NCBI GenBank assembly: GCA_002429115.1
Contig: DIYS01000035.1
Coordinates: forward strand, 1 to 26,316
Length of the DNA: 26,316 bases
Direction of reading: 5' to 3'
DNA from: Saccharicrinis sp. UBA6048
GTDB taxonomy: Bacteria; Bacteroidota; Bacteroidia; Bacteroidales; Marinilabiliaceae
A model generated the notes under the pieces. That model saw only the letters and a list, made by a program, of their open reading frames with translations. It had not been told where the DNA came from and searched no databases. Numbering within the stretch: position 1 is the first letter of the stretch; each line of letters begins with the position of its first letter. The position numbers were made by a program, and so were the translations under genes. Below, in pieces: positions 16,288-22,973 of this stretch.

Positions 16288-16485
16288 ATGGAAAAGACAA
16301 TCATCATGGTAAGGCATGGAAAGGTAAAGGAGATAGCAAAGGTGTTTGGTATTTCCAAGACTGCGGTTAGCCTGGCCTTGCGTGGCCATCGCAAAAATGA
16401 CCTGACAAAAAAAATCCGTCATGTTGCGTTAACGCAGTTTGACGGAGTGGAGATGCAACAAGTTAAGAAAGAATCTAAAAAGTAA
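16288..16485 (+). CDS. Ner/Cro-like early DNA-binding regulator
   Basis: A 65-residue basic protein. A helix-turn-helix (residues 14-33, KEIAKVFGISKTAVSLALRG) resembles the LacI/Cro type, and the C-terminal tail is lysine-rich. It is the first gene after the early promoter and opposite the repressor, the position of Ner in Mu and Cro in lambda-like phages, so it probably turns down repressor and/or early transcription. The start ATG at 16288 gives a plausible 36-base leader. The homology is functional by position rather than clear at sequence level. Confidence 0.8.
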   Translation: MEKTIIMVRHGKVKEIAKVFGISKTAVSLALRGHRKNDLTKKIRHVALTQFDGVEMQQVKKESKK

Positions 16486-16506
16486 TCAACTACTAATTAT
16501 TTGAGA

Positions 16507-16989
16507 ATGGATTGTCAAAACCAGCAAAAGGAAAGCGAAAATAGAATGGAGCCCGAAATGTTTCCATTATGGCATCAGCAAATACCAAGTGAAAATCACG
16601 GTAAGAACCCCCATCTACTATCCCGCTTATTGGCTCGGCTTGATTCAGAAAAAACGATGTTGTGCCGGAAACTTGAAGAGCTGCAAAACGGATTAGAAGA
16701 ATATCAGGGTGATTTACCCACTTCTTGGCTTTCCGTCGAGAAGGAGGCAGCTGCAAATATTGCATCGCTAATTCACGGTGCTGACGCCACCAGTCATAAT
16801 ACCCGTCAACTCCTAATTCTTTTAAGAGATTATAGAGTGTTTGTACCGTCTCGTGCAGGAACTCCATACGTATCTCTTCTTCAACTTTACGTGCTTTTGC
16901 AAGATAATTATAAAGACTCATTACTTCGAAAACTATTTGATTTAACAATAGGTGAACATGGCTCACAAAGTTTAACCATTGCAATATAA
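16507..16989 (+). CDS. Uncertain early protein between regulator and transposase
   Basis: A 160-residue frame from ATG 16507 (a TTG at 16501 is also in frame). The N-terminal half is hydrophilic with a coiled-coil-like stretch (SRLLARLDSEKTMLCRKLEELQ is about 22 residues; key features are leucines and E/K pairs near residues 41-62). The C-terminal half is leucine-rich and ends near the minihelix. It runs with the early operon, which favours it. However, a 142- to 174-residue frame on the opposite strand (16493-16921 or up to 17017) covers the same bases and has equally natural codons. Which strand is coding, or both, is unresolved. No homology is recognised. Confidence 0.45.
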   Translation: MDCQNQQKESENRMEPEMFPLWHQQIPSENHGKNPHLLSRLLARLDSEKTMLCRKLEELQNGLEEYQGDLPTSWLSVEKEAAANIASLIHGADATSHNTRQLLILLRDYRVFVPSRAGTPYVSLLQLYVLLQDNYKDSLLRKLFDLTIGEHGSQSLTIAI

Positions 16990-16997
16990 CATTATTC

Positions 16998-17039
16998 TCC
17001 CGGACGGTCTTTAGCAACGGTTCGACTCCGCTGCCGGGA
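16998..17039 (+). ncRNA. tRNA-like acceptor/T-arm minihelix before the transposase gene
   Basis: TCCCGG (16998-17003) pairs fully with CCGGGA (17034-17039). Directly stacked on it, CAACGG (17015-17020) pairs with CCGCTG (17028-17033) apart from one A·C mismatch, around the 7-base T-loop TTCGACT. The stacked helix is 12 pairs, exactly the tRNA acceptor-plus-T-arm length. The D and anticodon arms are replaced by an 11-base linker. It lies in the early transcript leader, 28 bases upstream of the transposase start codon. Its role is not known; RNase P or RNase Z recognition is possible. Confidence 0.55.
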
Positions 17040-17067
17040 ACAACTTAAACACATACATACACATCAA

Positions 17068-19119
17068 ATGGAATATTATAACAACATATTGTGCTTTGCG
17101 GCGCACTTTTATTACCACGAGTACAGCGATGGACCGGGTAAGGGTGAGATTGTTGAGGAAAGGTATGTGGCTTATGGTACGTATTGCTCTCAGGTGTCAA
17201 GAAAGAAGCTCAAAATCATGCGTCAAGGCAAAGGTGAGGGCAACTATGCACTGATTGAGTTTGCCAGTATTCCGCCTAAATATCGGGCGCTGATACGTGC
17301 CAAATATGGCAATGTGGAGAAGGTAGCCGCTAAAAACACTTACGTTACTGCCATTGAGAAGGATTACAGGGCAGTTAATTATTTTATGAACTTTCAATAC
17401 CCGGATGGTAGTTACATACCCTGCGATAAGGTGGACAACATTAAGCTGTGGAGCAATAACGCGGCCATATTAAATGCTATTGCAAGAGCATGGCAAGGGC
17501 ACGTAAAAGAACGGGCTAAAAAGGGTAAAAAGCCGTTGTATACAAAGTTTTTTGATAATGCGGCCACGGAATTAAAAAGCCCGTCACTACGAAGTACCTG
17601 GGAACATAACTTACCGGTTGCCGGTCGTCGTTTGCGCGAGAAATTTTTCAAGTATATCGACCCTAATATCAGGTACAATGCTTTAATTAAAAACTATGTA
17701 GGCAATCAAAACAACATTAAAATCAATGATGACCTGTTGTTTTTGCTGGCCTATATAGCAGCCATGCCAACACGTCCATATAACACTAAGGTAAACGAAT
17801 ATTACATGCAGTTTATGCGTGGCGAAGTTGATTTGGTTAACAAAGCCACAGGCGAAGTATTCGACCACAAAGATTACCTTGATGATGACGGTAATATTAT
17901 TGAGTTGAGCGATGGCGCCATATGGAACCGCCTGAATAAAATTAATGTACAGCTGTACCTTGATAAAAAACGATTGGGAGGTAAAGACTTTAACGATATA
18001 CACCGCCCACACCGCCATCGTCATGCACCTGTTTATTCGTTTAGTAAAATATCGTTGGATGACCGTGACCTTATCTGGAAAGACAGAGCGACTAAAAAAC
18101 GCGTGAAAGCTTACTATGCTTACGATGTTACAAGCGGTTGTCGCATAGGTTCGGCCTATAGCATGGATAAGAACGAGGAACTATTCCTCGACTGTATGCG
18201 CGACATGTTTGTGTTTATCGACCGCCATGGCTTTGGTGTTCCGTTGGAGGTGGAGGTAGAAAACCACCTAGTCAATAAATTCTTTGGCGACCTGGAGGTG
18301 ATGTTTCCTTACCTCACGGTTTGTGCTCCTGGTAACTCACAGGAGAAACGTGCTGAGCATTTTAACCGCTATGTCAAATATCAGATTGAGAAAAACAACC
18401 ATCCCGGCGTAGGCCGCTGGTGGTTAAAATCGAAATACAATCGTATTTCGGTTGATAAGGTGGATGACCAGTTTAAACAAAAGATGAAGCTGGCCGACCG
18501 TATGATAGCAGATGATATTCAGGATACTTTACAATACAACAACGCATTGCACCCTAACCAGGATAAGTATCCGGGCATGACACGCATGGAGGTTCTGATT
18601 GATAACCTAAACCCGAACCTGCCACGCCTGAATAAACAGCACATATACCGTTACATTGGTTTTGAAACAGAAACAACCATCATGCGCAGCCAGTACGTTA
18701 ACTGCCAGTATGAAAAATATATGCTGCCAAATCCAATGGTGCTGGAACAATTAAAGGCTAACAAACGCGAGGTTACAGCTTACTGGATGCCTGAAGATGA
18801 TGGTTCCATCAATGAAGTATACCTATACCAGGATGGTAATTATATCTGCACTTGTAACAAACTGATTGAGTACAACGAGGCCAAAGCTGAGCGCACAGAA
18901 TTAGATGAGGCAGCCAAGCTGGCCCAAGACAAATATGTCGCCCAATTTGATAAGATGATTAAAGATGGGATTGCCGATTATCCAAAGCTGGAAGTACTGA
19001 AAAATGATAATGAGCCAATACCCGAACCTGAGATTATTATAGAAGAGAAACAGCCCGAACCGTGCGGGGTTGAGGCTGTCGAAATAGATTACACCGAAAA
19101 AGCCTTTAACGACTTTTAA
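17068..19119 (+). CDS. Mu-type DDE transposase (MuA-like)
   Basis: A 683-residue transposase that cuts and joins prophage ends during replicative transposition. The N-terminal DNA-binding region spans about residues 1-300. The RNase H-like core starts at VKAYYAYDVTSGCRIG (D353). The second strand, PLEVEVENHLVNKF (392-405), has glutamates (394, 396, 398) but no aspartate. The third segment, NSQEKRAEHFNR (423-434), carries E430 in the usual E-x-F-N-R context. A long helical C-terminal region, probably for MuB contact, ends in an acidic tail (EPEIIIEEKQPEP). The total length is close to MuA (663). It is followed by the MuB-like gene 13 bases later. Confidence 0.92.
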   Translation: MEYYNNILCFAAHFYYHEYSDGPGKGEIVEERYVAYGTYCSQVSRKKLKIMRQGKGEGNYALIEFASIPPKYRALIRAKYGNVEKVAAKNTYVTAIEKDYRAVNYFMNFQYPDGSYIPCDKVDNIKLWSNNAAILNAIARAWQGHVKERAKKGKKPLYTKFFDNAATELKSPSLRSTWEHNLPVAGRRLREKFFKYIDPNIRYNALIKNYVGNQNNIKINDDLLFLLAYIAAMPTRPYNTKVNEYYMQFMRGEVDLVNKATGEVFDHKDYLDDDGNIIELSDGAIWNRLNKINVQLYLDKKRLGGKDFNDIHRPHRHRHAPVYSFSKISLDDRDLIWKDRATKKRVKAYYAYDVTSGCRIGSAYSMDKNEELFLDCMRDMFVFIDRHGFGVPLEVEVENHLVNKFFGDLEVMFPYLTVCAPGNSQEKRAEHFNRYVKYQIEKNNHPGVGRWWLKSKYNRISVDKVDDQFKQKMKLADRMIADDIQDTLQYNNALHPNQDKYPGMTRMEVLIDNLNPNLPRLNKQHIYRYIGFETETTIMRSQYVNCQYEKYMLPNPMVLEQLKANKREVTAYWMPEDDGSINEVYLYQDGNYICTCNKLIEYNEAKAERTELDEAAKLAQDKYVAQFDKMIKDGIADYPKLEVLKNDNEPIPEPEIIIEEKQPEPCGVEAVEIDYTEKAFNDF

Positions 19120-19132
19120 AACAGTTTTAACT

Positions 19133-20020
19133 ATGGTTACAAAAGTATTTAAACAACATGTAATTGCCAAGCTCAAAGAGTTGGAGAGCAATTCGGGGCT
19201 TAGCTCCAAACGCTTTGCCGTTAAAATAGGCATTAATAACGCCCAGTGGAGTCGCCTGAAAAAAGGAGAACTGGATGGCGTGCTGGCCGATAGCAAGTTT
19301 ATCACGATTGCCCGACAGAATGAAATAAGCATGGGTGGCTCGTTTGAGTGGAAAACTGCCAAAACACCTGCTTTCCAATACATCACAGCAGCTCTTGACA
19401 TTTGCCAGCAACAAAGCATCAGCACCATGTTGGTAGATATGGCTGATATTGGCAAAACCCATACGGCTAAGTTCTATGCACGCAACAACAAAAATGCGGT
19501 TTACATCGACTGTTCACAGGTGAAAACAAAGCAGCTGTTTGTTCGCGAAATTGCCCGTCAGTTTGGTGCTAACCATACTGGCCGCTATGCCGATGTCTAT
19601 AATGATTTGGTGTTTTTCCTGAACTCCATAGAATCACCTATCATCATTGTTGACGAGGCTGGCGATTTACGTTACAATGCCTTTCTTGAACTAAAGGCAC
19701 TTTGGAACGCTACCGAGGGGCATGTGGGTTGGTTTATGATGGGTGCCGATGGGTTGAAAGCCAAAATTACACGTGCCATTAACTGCCAGAAAGTTGGCTA
19801 TACTGAGATATTTCGTCGATATGGCAGTGCTTATAAGCGTGTTTCGCCATTGGCCGGAGACGATATGAAGACTTTCAAACGTCAACAAGCAGCTTTAGTA
19901 GCCAAGGCCAATGCACCTGAGGGTGTTGATATTCAAAAACTAATTACCAGCAGCAACCACTCCCTGACCAATGTTTACAACAAAATCAGGGTGATGAATA
20001 TGAAAAATAAGAGAGCATAA
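19133..20020 (+). CDS. MuB-type AAA+ ATPase, transposition target selector
   Basis: A 295-residue ATPase with an N-terminal helix-turn-helix (about residues 20-45, SSKRFAVKIGINNAQWSRLK), like the MuB N-domain. The nucleotide-binding core follows: a Walker A variant DMADIGKTH (102-110), in which the first glycine is aspartate, Walker B IIIVDEAGDL (170-179), and an arginine-rich region at IFRRYGSAYKRV. MuB binds DNA, forms filaments with ATP, delivers target DNA to the transposase and gives target immunity. It follows the transposase and overlaps the next ATPase gene by one base (TAATG), so they are translationally coupled. Confidence 0.88.
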   Translation: MVTKVFKQHVIAKLKELESNSGLSSKRFAVKIGINNAQWSRLKKGELDGVLADSKFITIARQNEISMGGSFEWKTAKTPAFQYITAALDICQQQSISTMLVDMADIGKTHTAKFYARNNKNAVYIDCSQVKTKQLFVREIARQFGANHTGRYADVYNDLVFFLNSIESPIIIVDEAGDLRYNAFLELKALWNATEGHVGWFMMGADGLKAKITRAINCQKVGYTEIFRRYGSAYKRVSPLAGDDMKTFKRQQAALVAKANAPEGVDIQKLITSSNHSLTNVYNKIRVMNMKNKRA

Positions 20021-20703
20021 TGAGCAAAGTGCAGGAGGAAACAACCACAGTCGTTAAGCCCCTTAAGGGAGGCAGTAAGCGTTCGTGGGACGTAGAGAAT
20101 GTATTAAATAAAAAATTTAAAGGACTACCGTTCGACGGTATTTGGAAAGAAGTATTCGGCCAGCCAGAAAGGGCACATAGCTGGATTATATACGGACGTA
20201 GTTCAAGTGGGAAAACAACTTTTAATATGCAACTGGTAAAGTATCTGAGCCAGTTCGAAAGAGTGCTTTATAATAGCCTGGAGGAAGGCCTCAGCGCAAG
20301 TATACAAACGGCCTATAACCGTGTTGGTATAACAAATCAAAATAAAGTTACCCTTGTGCAGGAGAGCATGAAAGATTTAACAGCAAGGCTTGAGAAGCAC
20401 AAATCGCCTAATATCGTATTTATTGATTCGGTTCGATATACAAAAATGCGATGGAACGATTACCAGGCCTTTTGCCAACGTTTCCCCAATAAACTGTTTA
20501 TATGGGTGTCGCATGCCAAAGGGAAAGAACCCAAAGGTGCTTTAGCCAATGATATATTCTACGATGCTTTTGTAAAGATTTATACCGAAGGCTACAGAGT
20601 CTTTGTTTCATCACGTTTTACCACCGGTAGTGAATCAACAATGGATATTTGGAAAGCAGGAGCTGCCAAATACTGGGGCGAAACTCAATTATTATCAAAC
20701 TAA
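20020..20703 (+). CDS. RecA-fold phage ATPase
   Basis: A 227-residue protein with Walker A YGRSSSGKTTF (58-68) and Walker B NIVFIDSVRY (131-140). The motif ISVSHA-like IWVSHAKGKEPKG (161-173) corresponds to the sensor/L1 region of RecA, RadA and KaiC-type ATPases. The C-terminal strand GYRVFVSSRF is typical of this group. It is probably a DNA-associated motor or recombination helper acting with MuA/MuB-like proteins, as it directly follows the MuB gene with a one-base overlap. The exact function is unknown. Confidence 0.75.
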   Translation: MSKVQEETTTVVKPLKGGSKRSWDVENVLNKKFKGLPFDGIWKEVFGQPERAHSWIIYGRSSSGKTTFNMQLVKYLSQFERVLYNSLEEGLSASIQTAYNRVGITNQNKVTLVQESMKDLTARLEKHKSPNIVFIDSVRYTKMRWNDYQAFCQRFPNKLFIWVSHAKGKEPKGALANDIFYDAFVKIYTEGYRVFVSSRFTTGSESTMDIWKAGAAKYWGETQLLSN

Positions 20704-20708
20704 TTACT

Positions 20709-21158
20709 ATGAATACAACTAAAAACCGCTTTGCCCCATTCTATGCACTGTTAAGCAAAATGGGCATACCACACAACGACCGTCGTGACTTCTTAATGGA
20801 TTATACCGATGGTTTAACTGATAGCCTAAGTGAGCTATACAAAACGCATCCTCATGTGTACTTTAAAATGATAAATGACATGGAGGAGCTGGTTAAAAAG
20901 CAAAACAACGAACTGGACAAACTACGCAAGCGTGTAATTGCCAGTATAGGCGGCTGGTTTAAGCTAATTGGTCAAGAAAGCAATATTGAGATTATAAAAG
21001 GAACTGCTTGCCGTTCTACCGGGCACAAAGATTTTAATAGAATCCCCCCGGAACGTTTGCGCAATGTGTACAACACCTTTTTGAATAAACAAAAGGACTT
21101 TAAAGCACTAACGAGTGATATGCAACGGCAACTAGCAGCAAAAACCTTTTTAAACTAA
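20709..21158 (+). CDS. Conserved Mu-like phage protein (gp16/GemA-position)
   Basis: A 149-residue protein starting ATG at 20709, five bases after the RecA-fold ATPase gene; an earlier in-frame ATG at 20649 would overlap that gene and is rejected. The C-terminal half is the most distinctive: GGWFKLIG, then IIKGTACRSTGHKDFNRIPPERL, with a conserved-looking cysteine and FN.IP.ERL (about residues 97-122), followed by FLNKQKDF. I recall this pattern from Bacteroidota Mu-like elements, and the position matches Mu gp16/GemA, but true GemA homology is not shown. No membrane segment is seen. Confidence 0.7.
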   Translation: MNTTKNRFAPFYALLSKMGIPHNDRRDFLMDYTDGLTDSLSELYKTHPHVYFKMINDMEELVKKQNNELDKLRKRVIASIGGWFKLIGQESNIEIIKGTACRSTGHKDFNRIPPERLRNVYNTFLNKQKDFKALTSDMQRQLAAKTFLN

Positions 21159-21185
21159 ATAGCAAACCATTAATCAAATAATAAT

Positions 21186-21548
21186 ATGAAAAACAATAGT
21201 GGTTACACTGACAAGGAACTGTTTAAGCTTGCATGTGAAGTAGAGACATTACGCAGGGCAACCAACTCTAACTTAGATTTAGTGGCCTCAAATCTCAAAG
21301 TGAGCATCCATTCTATTACTAAACTTAACGAAGCACCAGAAAAACTAAGCAAACCAGCAGTAGAGCGACTCATTAAAGGTTTAAATAATTGGCGTGCGCT
21401 TTATAAGAAAGGATATAAGGTTGTTTCTGTTGAGTTAAAAGATAAAGAACCTAATGTAAATGACTGGTTAGCTGCTTTTACTTCTGAGACACTCGTAGAT
21501 GAATTAAGGGCACGAGGCTTTACTGTTGAAGCGAAATTAGAACTCTAA
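21186..21548 (+). CDS. Small early phage protein
   Basis: A 120-residue protein starting ATG 21186. The first two thirds are helical with a possible helix-turn-helix (LDLVASNLKVSIHSITKLNE, about residues 30-49). The C-terminus SETLVDELRARGFTVEAKLEL resembles the LxxELRxRGyxV tail common in small Bacteroidota phage proteins. It is the last gene before the hairpin at 21547-21581, which suggests the end of the early transcript. Function is not recognised. Confidence 0.65.
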   Translation: MKNNSGYTDKELFKLACEVETLRRATNSNLDLVASNLKVSIHSITKLNEAPEKLSKPAVERLIKGLNNWRALYKKGYKVVSVELKDKEPNVNDWLAAFTSETLVDELRARGFTVEAKLEL

Positions 21549-21581
21549 GCTAGTGCAATCAGCCAAGAGCACTTAGCTTTT
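21547..21581 (+). terminator. Terminator-like hairpin at the end of the early block
   Basis: AAGCTAGTGC pairs with GCAC-T-TAGCTT (one bulged T), a 10-pair stem with a 12-base loop, followed by TT and then an A-run. It begins at the stop codon of the preceding gene. It is a probable terminator or attenuator ahead of the structured RNA block. Confidence 0.6.
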
Positions 21582-21587
21582 AAAAAT

Positions 21588-21669
21588 CCTTGCAACGGCA
21601 AGGTTACCACACCCACAGGTGGTATTAAGCAAATGATGTAACTGCCGGGCAGCGTGAGGCGTTGCCCGG
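21588..21669 (+). ncRNA. Three consecutive strong hairpins upstream of the tRNA-like RNA
   Basis: Hairpin A: CCTTGC/GCAAGG with loop AACG (21588-21603). Hairpin B: TACCAC/GTGGTA with an 8-base loop (21605-21624). Hairpin C: CCGGGCAGCG/CGTTGCCCGG with loop TGAGG, 10 pairs including one G·U (21645-21669). There is no reading frame of note. The stretch is more GC-rich than its neighbours and runs into the tRNA-like domain five bases later, suggesting one folded RNA. Confidence 0.6.
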
Positions 21670-21673
21670 AACT

Positions 21674-21769
21674 GGAAAGGTGGCCGAGTGGTAAGGCACT
21701 ATAGCAGATGTTCGGAAGTTAGTACCCCTGTTAGGGCTGAACGCGCAGGTTCGACTCCTGCCCTTTCCA
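21674..21769 (+). ncRNA. tRNA-like RNA lacking an anticodon arm
   Basis: Perfect 7-bp acceptor stem (GGAAAGG 21674-21680 with CCTTTCC 21762-21768, discriminator A 21769). TG linker. Class II-type D arm (GCC/GGC, loop GAGTGGTAA with the GG pair and conserved As). Perfect 5-bp T stem (GCAGG/CCTGC) with T-loop TTCGACT. Between the D and T arms are 47 bases in which no 5-bp stem with 7-base loop can be placed in any register. Instead, GTTCGG/CTGAAC (21710-21715 and 21737-21742) and CCCT/AGGG (21726-21736) form a nested hairpin. CCA is not encoded. It is either a decayed class II (Ser/Leu-like) tRNA gene or a specialised tRNA mimic; the intact outer helices argue for selection. Confidence 0.65.
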
Positions 21770-21808
21770 CAAGTATTATACGAATCGGGATAAGAGTGTT
21801 ATCGGCGT

Positions 21809-21828
21809 GCCGGTCGCAACCGGCTTTT
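21809..21828 (+). terminator. Terminator after the tRNA-like RNA
   Basis: GCCGGT/ACCGGC, a 6-bp GC-rich stem with tetraloop CGCA, then TTTT. It lies 39 bases past the tRNA-like acceptor end and 27 bases before the lipoprotein gene. It would define the 3' end of the structured transcript. Confidence 0.7.
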
Positions 21829-21854
21829 AAGTTTAACGATTATAAATAATAAGT

Positions 21855-22109
21855 ATGAAGAAAGTTCTGATTGTAGCGTGTTTAGCCGCTTTAATAGCTT
21901 CCTGCACTGATGCCACAAGGGCAAAGTTTGGAGGCTATGGTGATGAATTTAAAATCGAGATGGTCAATTGTGATGGTACAATAGCCCGAACCTGGATTAG
22001 TAGTGGAAAAGTACAAAGTGAAAAAAATAGCGATGGCTATTATTTCAAAGAAAAGGAAACAGGTAAACTCATAGAAGTTACCGGCAGATTAATTATTACA
22101 AAACTTTAA
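21855..22109 (+). CDS. Small phage lipoprotein
   Basis: An 84-residue protein with a lipoprotein signal: MKK, a hydrophobic helix (residues 4-16) and lipobox LIASC (C17 as the lipidated residue). The mature part, of about 68 residues, is a small beta-rich domain with MVNCDGTIARTWISSG and SDGYYFKEKETGKLIEVTG. It resembles small phage membrane or lipoproteins with a YSGGK..RTW motif. The site, just after the structured RNA and before DUF3164, is in the early/middle region. Phage lipoproteins often alter the host surface or block superinfection, but no direct evidence for that is present here. Confidence 0.75.
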   Translation: MKKVLIVACLAALIASCTDATRAKFGGYGDEFKIEMVNCDGTIARTWISSGKVQSEKNSDGYYFKEKETGKLIEVTGRLIITKL

Positions 22110-22114
22110 ACAAC

Positions 22115-22765
22115 GTGGAGAATATTAACATTGACAACCTCTCGCTGGCCGAGATGGAAAAACTGGAAGCCAAAATTAAGGCCAGAAAAAACGATGCCAG
22201 GCAACGACAGGAAACAGCCTACATTGAGCTTAGACACGGTTTTATGAGCAAACTAAAGGATCGTGTATTAAAAGAGGCGATGGAAGTTGAAGCCCTGGTT
22301 GCTTTCGTGCGTAACGAGACGGCTGGCTTTCTTGAGGTAATGAAAGAATATGGCCAGCTGAAGAAAGAGGGGCAAATTGGTTATAAACTGGTTGATGGTG
22401 ACTTTAAACTCGAAGTCAAAGCCAATAAAGTGAAAAAATTTGATGAGCGTGCCGATGTGGCTGCCGAGCGCTTAATTGATTTCCTTTTGAAGTGGATTAA
22501 GAACAAAGACCAGGGAACGGAAGACCCCATGTACCAATTGGCTATGACCATGATATCGCGAAATAGCCAGGGTGATTTGGACTATAAGCAAATCAGTAAT
22601 CTGTATAAATGGGAGGATAAGTTTAATGACCCCGAATACTCTGATATAATGAGCTTATTTAAAGAAAGCCATGTTGAGGAGGGTATCGCTATTCATTATT
22701 ACTTCTGGCAGAAAGATGAGTTCCAGGTGTGGCGAAAAATTGAAATCTCATTTAACCGATTTTAA
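22115..22765 (+). CDS. DUF3164 family phage protein
   Basis: A 216-residue protein starting at GTG 22115, five bases after the lipoprotein stop. The N-terminus is helical and charged (LAEMEKLEAKIKARKNDARQ). The core has GYKLVDGDFKLEVKAN (about residues 88-103), the GxxLxxxDGxFKVxxxxN pattern of DUF3164, followed by AAERLIDFLLKWI. DUF3164 proteins are encoded in Mu-like phages between transposition and late genes. Their molecular function is not established. The family call is from motif and synteny. Confidence 0.8.
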   Translation: MENINIDNLSLAEMEKLEAKIKARKNDARQRQETAYIELRHGFMSKLKDRVLKEAMEVEALVAFVRNETAGFLEVMKEYGQLKKEGQIGYKLVDGDFKLEVKANKVKKFDERADVAAERLIDFLLKWIKNKDQGTEDPMYQLAMTMISRNSQGDLDYKQISNLYKWEDKFNDPEYSDIMSLFKESHVEEGIAIHYYFWQKDEFQVWRKIEISFNRF

Positions 22766-22767
22766 TA

Positions 22768-22920
22768 ATGGGCTTCGCCTGGTATGAGTATGTTGCTATA
22801 GGTGGGTTTTTAATCTCCGGGATATGGGGAGCCATCTGTGAGTACAAACAAAAAGGTCAGGGCATCACTCGCCAAAGTAACCGCCCTGAGCCTTGGGATA
22901 AGCGATTAGAAGATAGATAA
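22768..22920 (+). CDS. 50-aa single-pass membrane peptide
   Basis: ATG 22768, two bases after the DUF3164 stop, gives MGFAWYEYVAIGGFLISGIW, then a polar tail ending NRPEPWDKRLEDR. One hydrophobic helix spans residues 7-24. The tight spacing in the operon and natural composition support a real gene. Function is not recognised. Confidence 0.55.
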   Translation: MGFAWYEYVAIGGFLISGIWGAICEYKQKGQGITRQSNRPEPWDKRLEDR

Positions 22921-22923
22921 AAT

Positions 22924-22950
22924 CCTTCGGCTCCTGAATGGAGTCGAAGG
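22924..22950. repeat. 11-bp palindromic hairpin between phage genes
   Basis: CCTTCGGCTCC pairs with GGAGTCGAAGG (one G·U) around loop TGAAT. There is no T-run. The CCTTCG...CGAAGG form resembles dispersed palindromes found between genes in this phylum. It may cap or protect the mRNA end. Confidence 0.6.
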
Positions 22951-22973
22951 ACTAACCACTTTAAAACAAAAGT

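Noticed and set aside
16170..16394. N-terminal extension of the S24 repressor up to an ATG at 16394
   Set aside because: It would cover both operators and the early promoter and adds a sequence without helix-turn-helix features. ATG 16169 begins a standard repressor N-terminus.
18901..19462. Leftward frames opposite the transposase end and the MuB-like start
   Set aside because: They are antisense to two genes with clear domain motifs and have no independent support.
21588..21624. CRISPR-like repeats in the hairpin block
   Set aside because: The hairpins have different sequences and there is no repeat-spacer periodicity.
21674..21769. Ordinary functional tRNA-Ser or tRNA-Leu gene
   Set aside because: The D arm is class II-like, but no anticodon stem-loop can be formed in any register, so a decoding tRNA is not supported.
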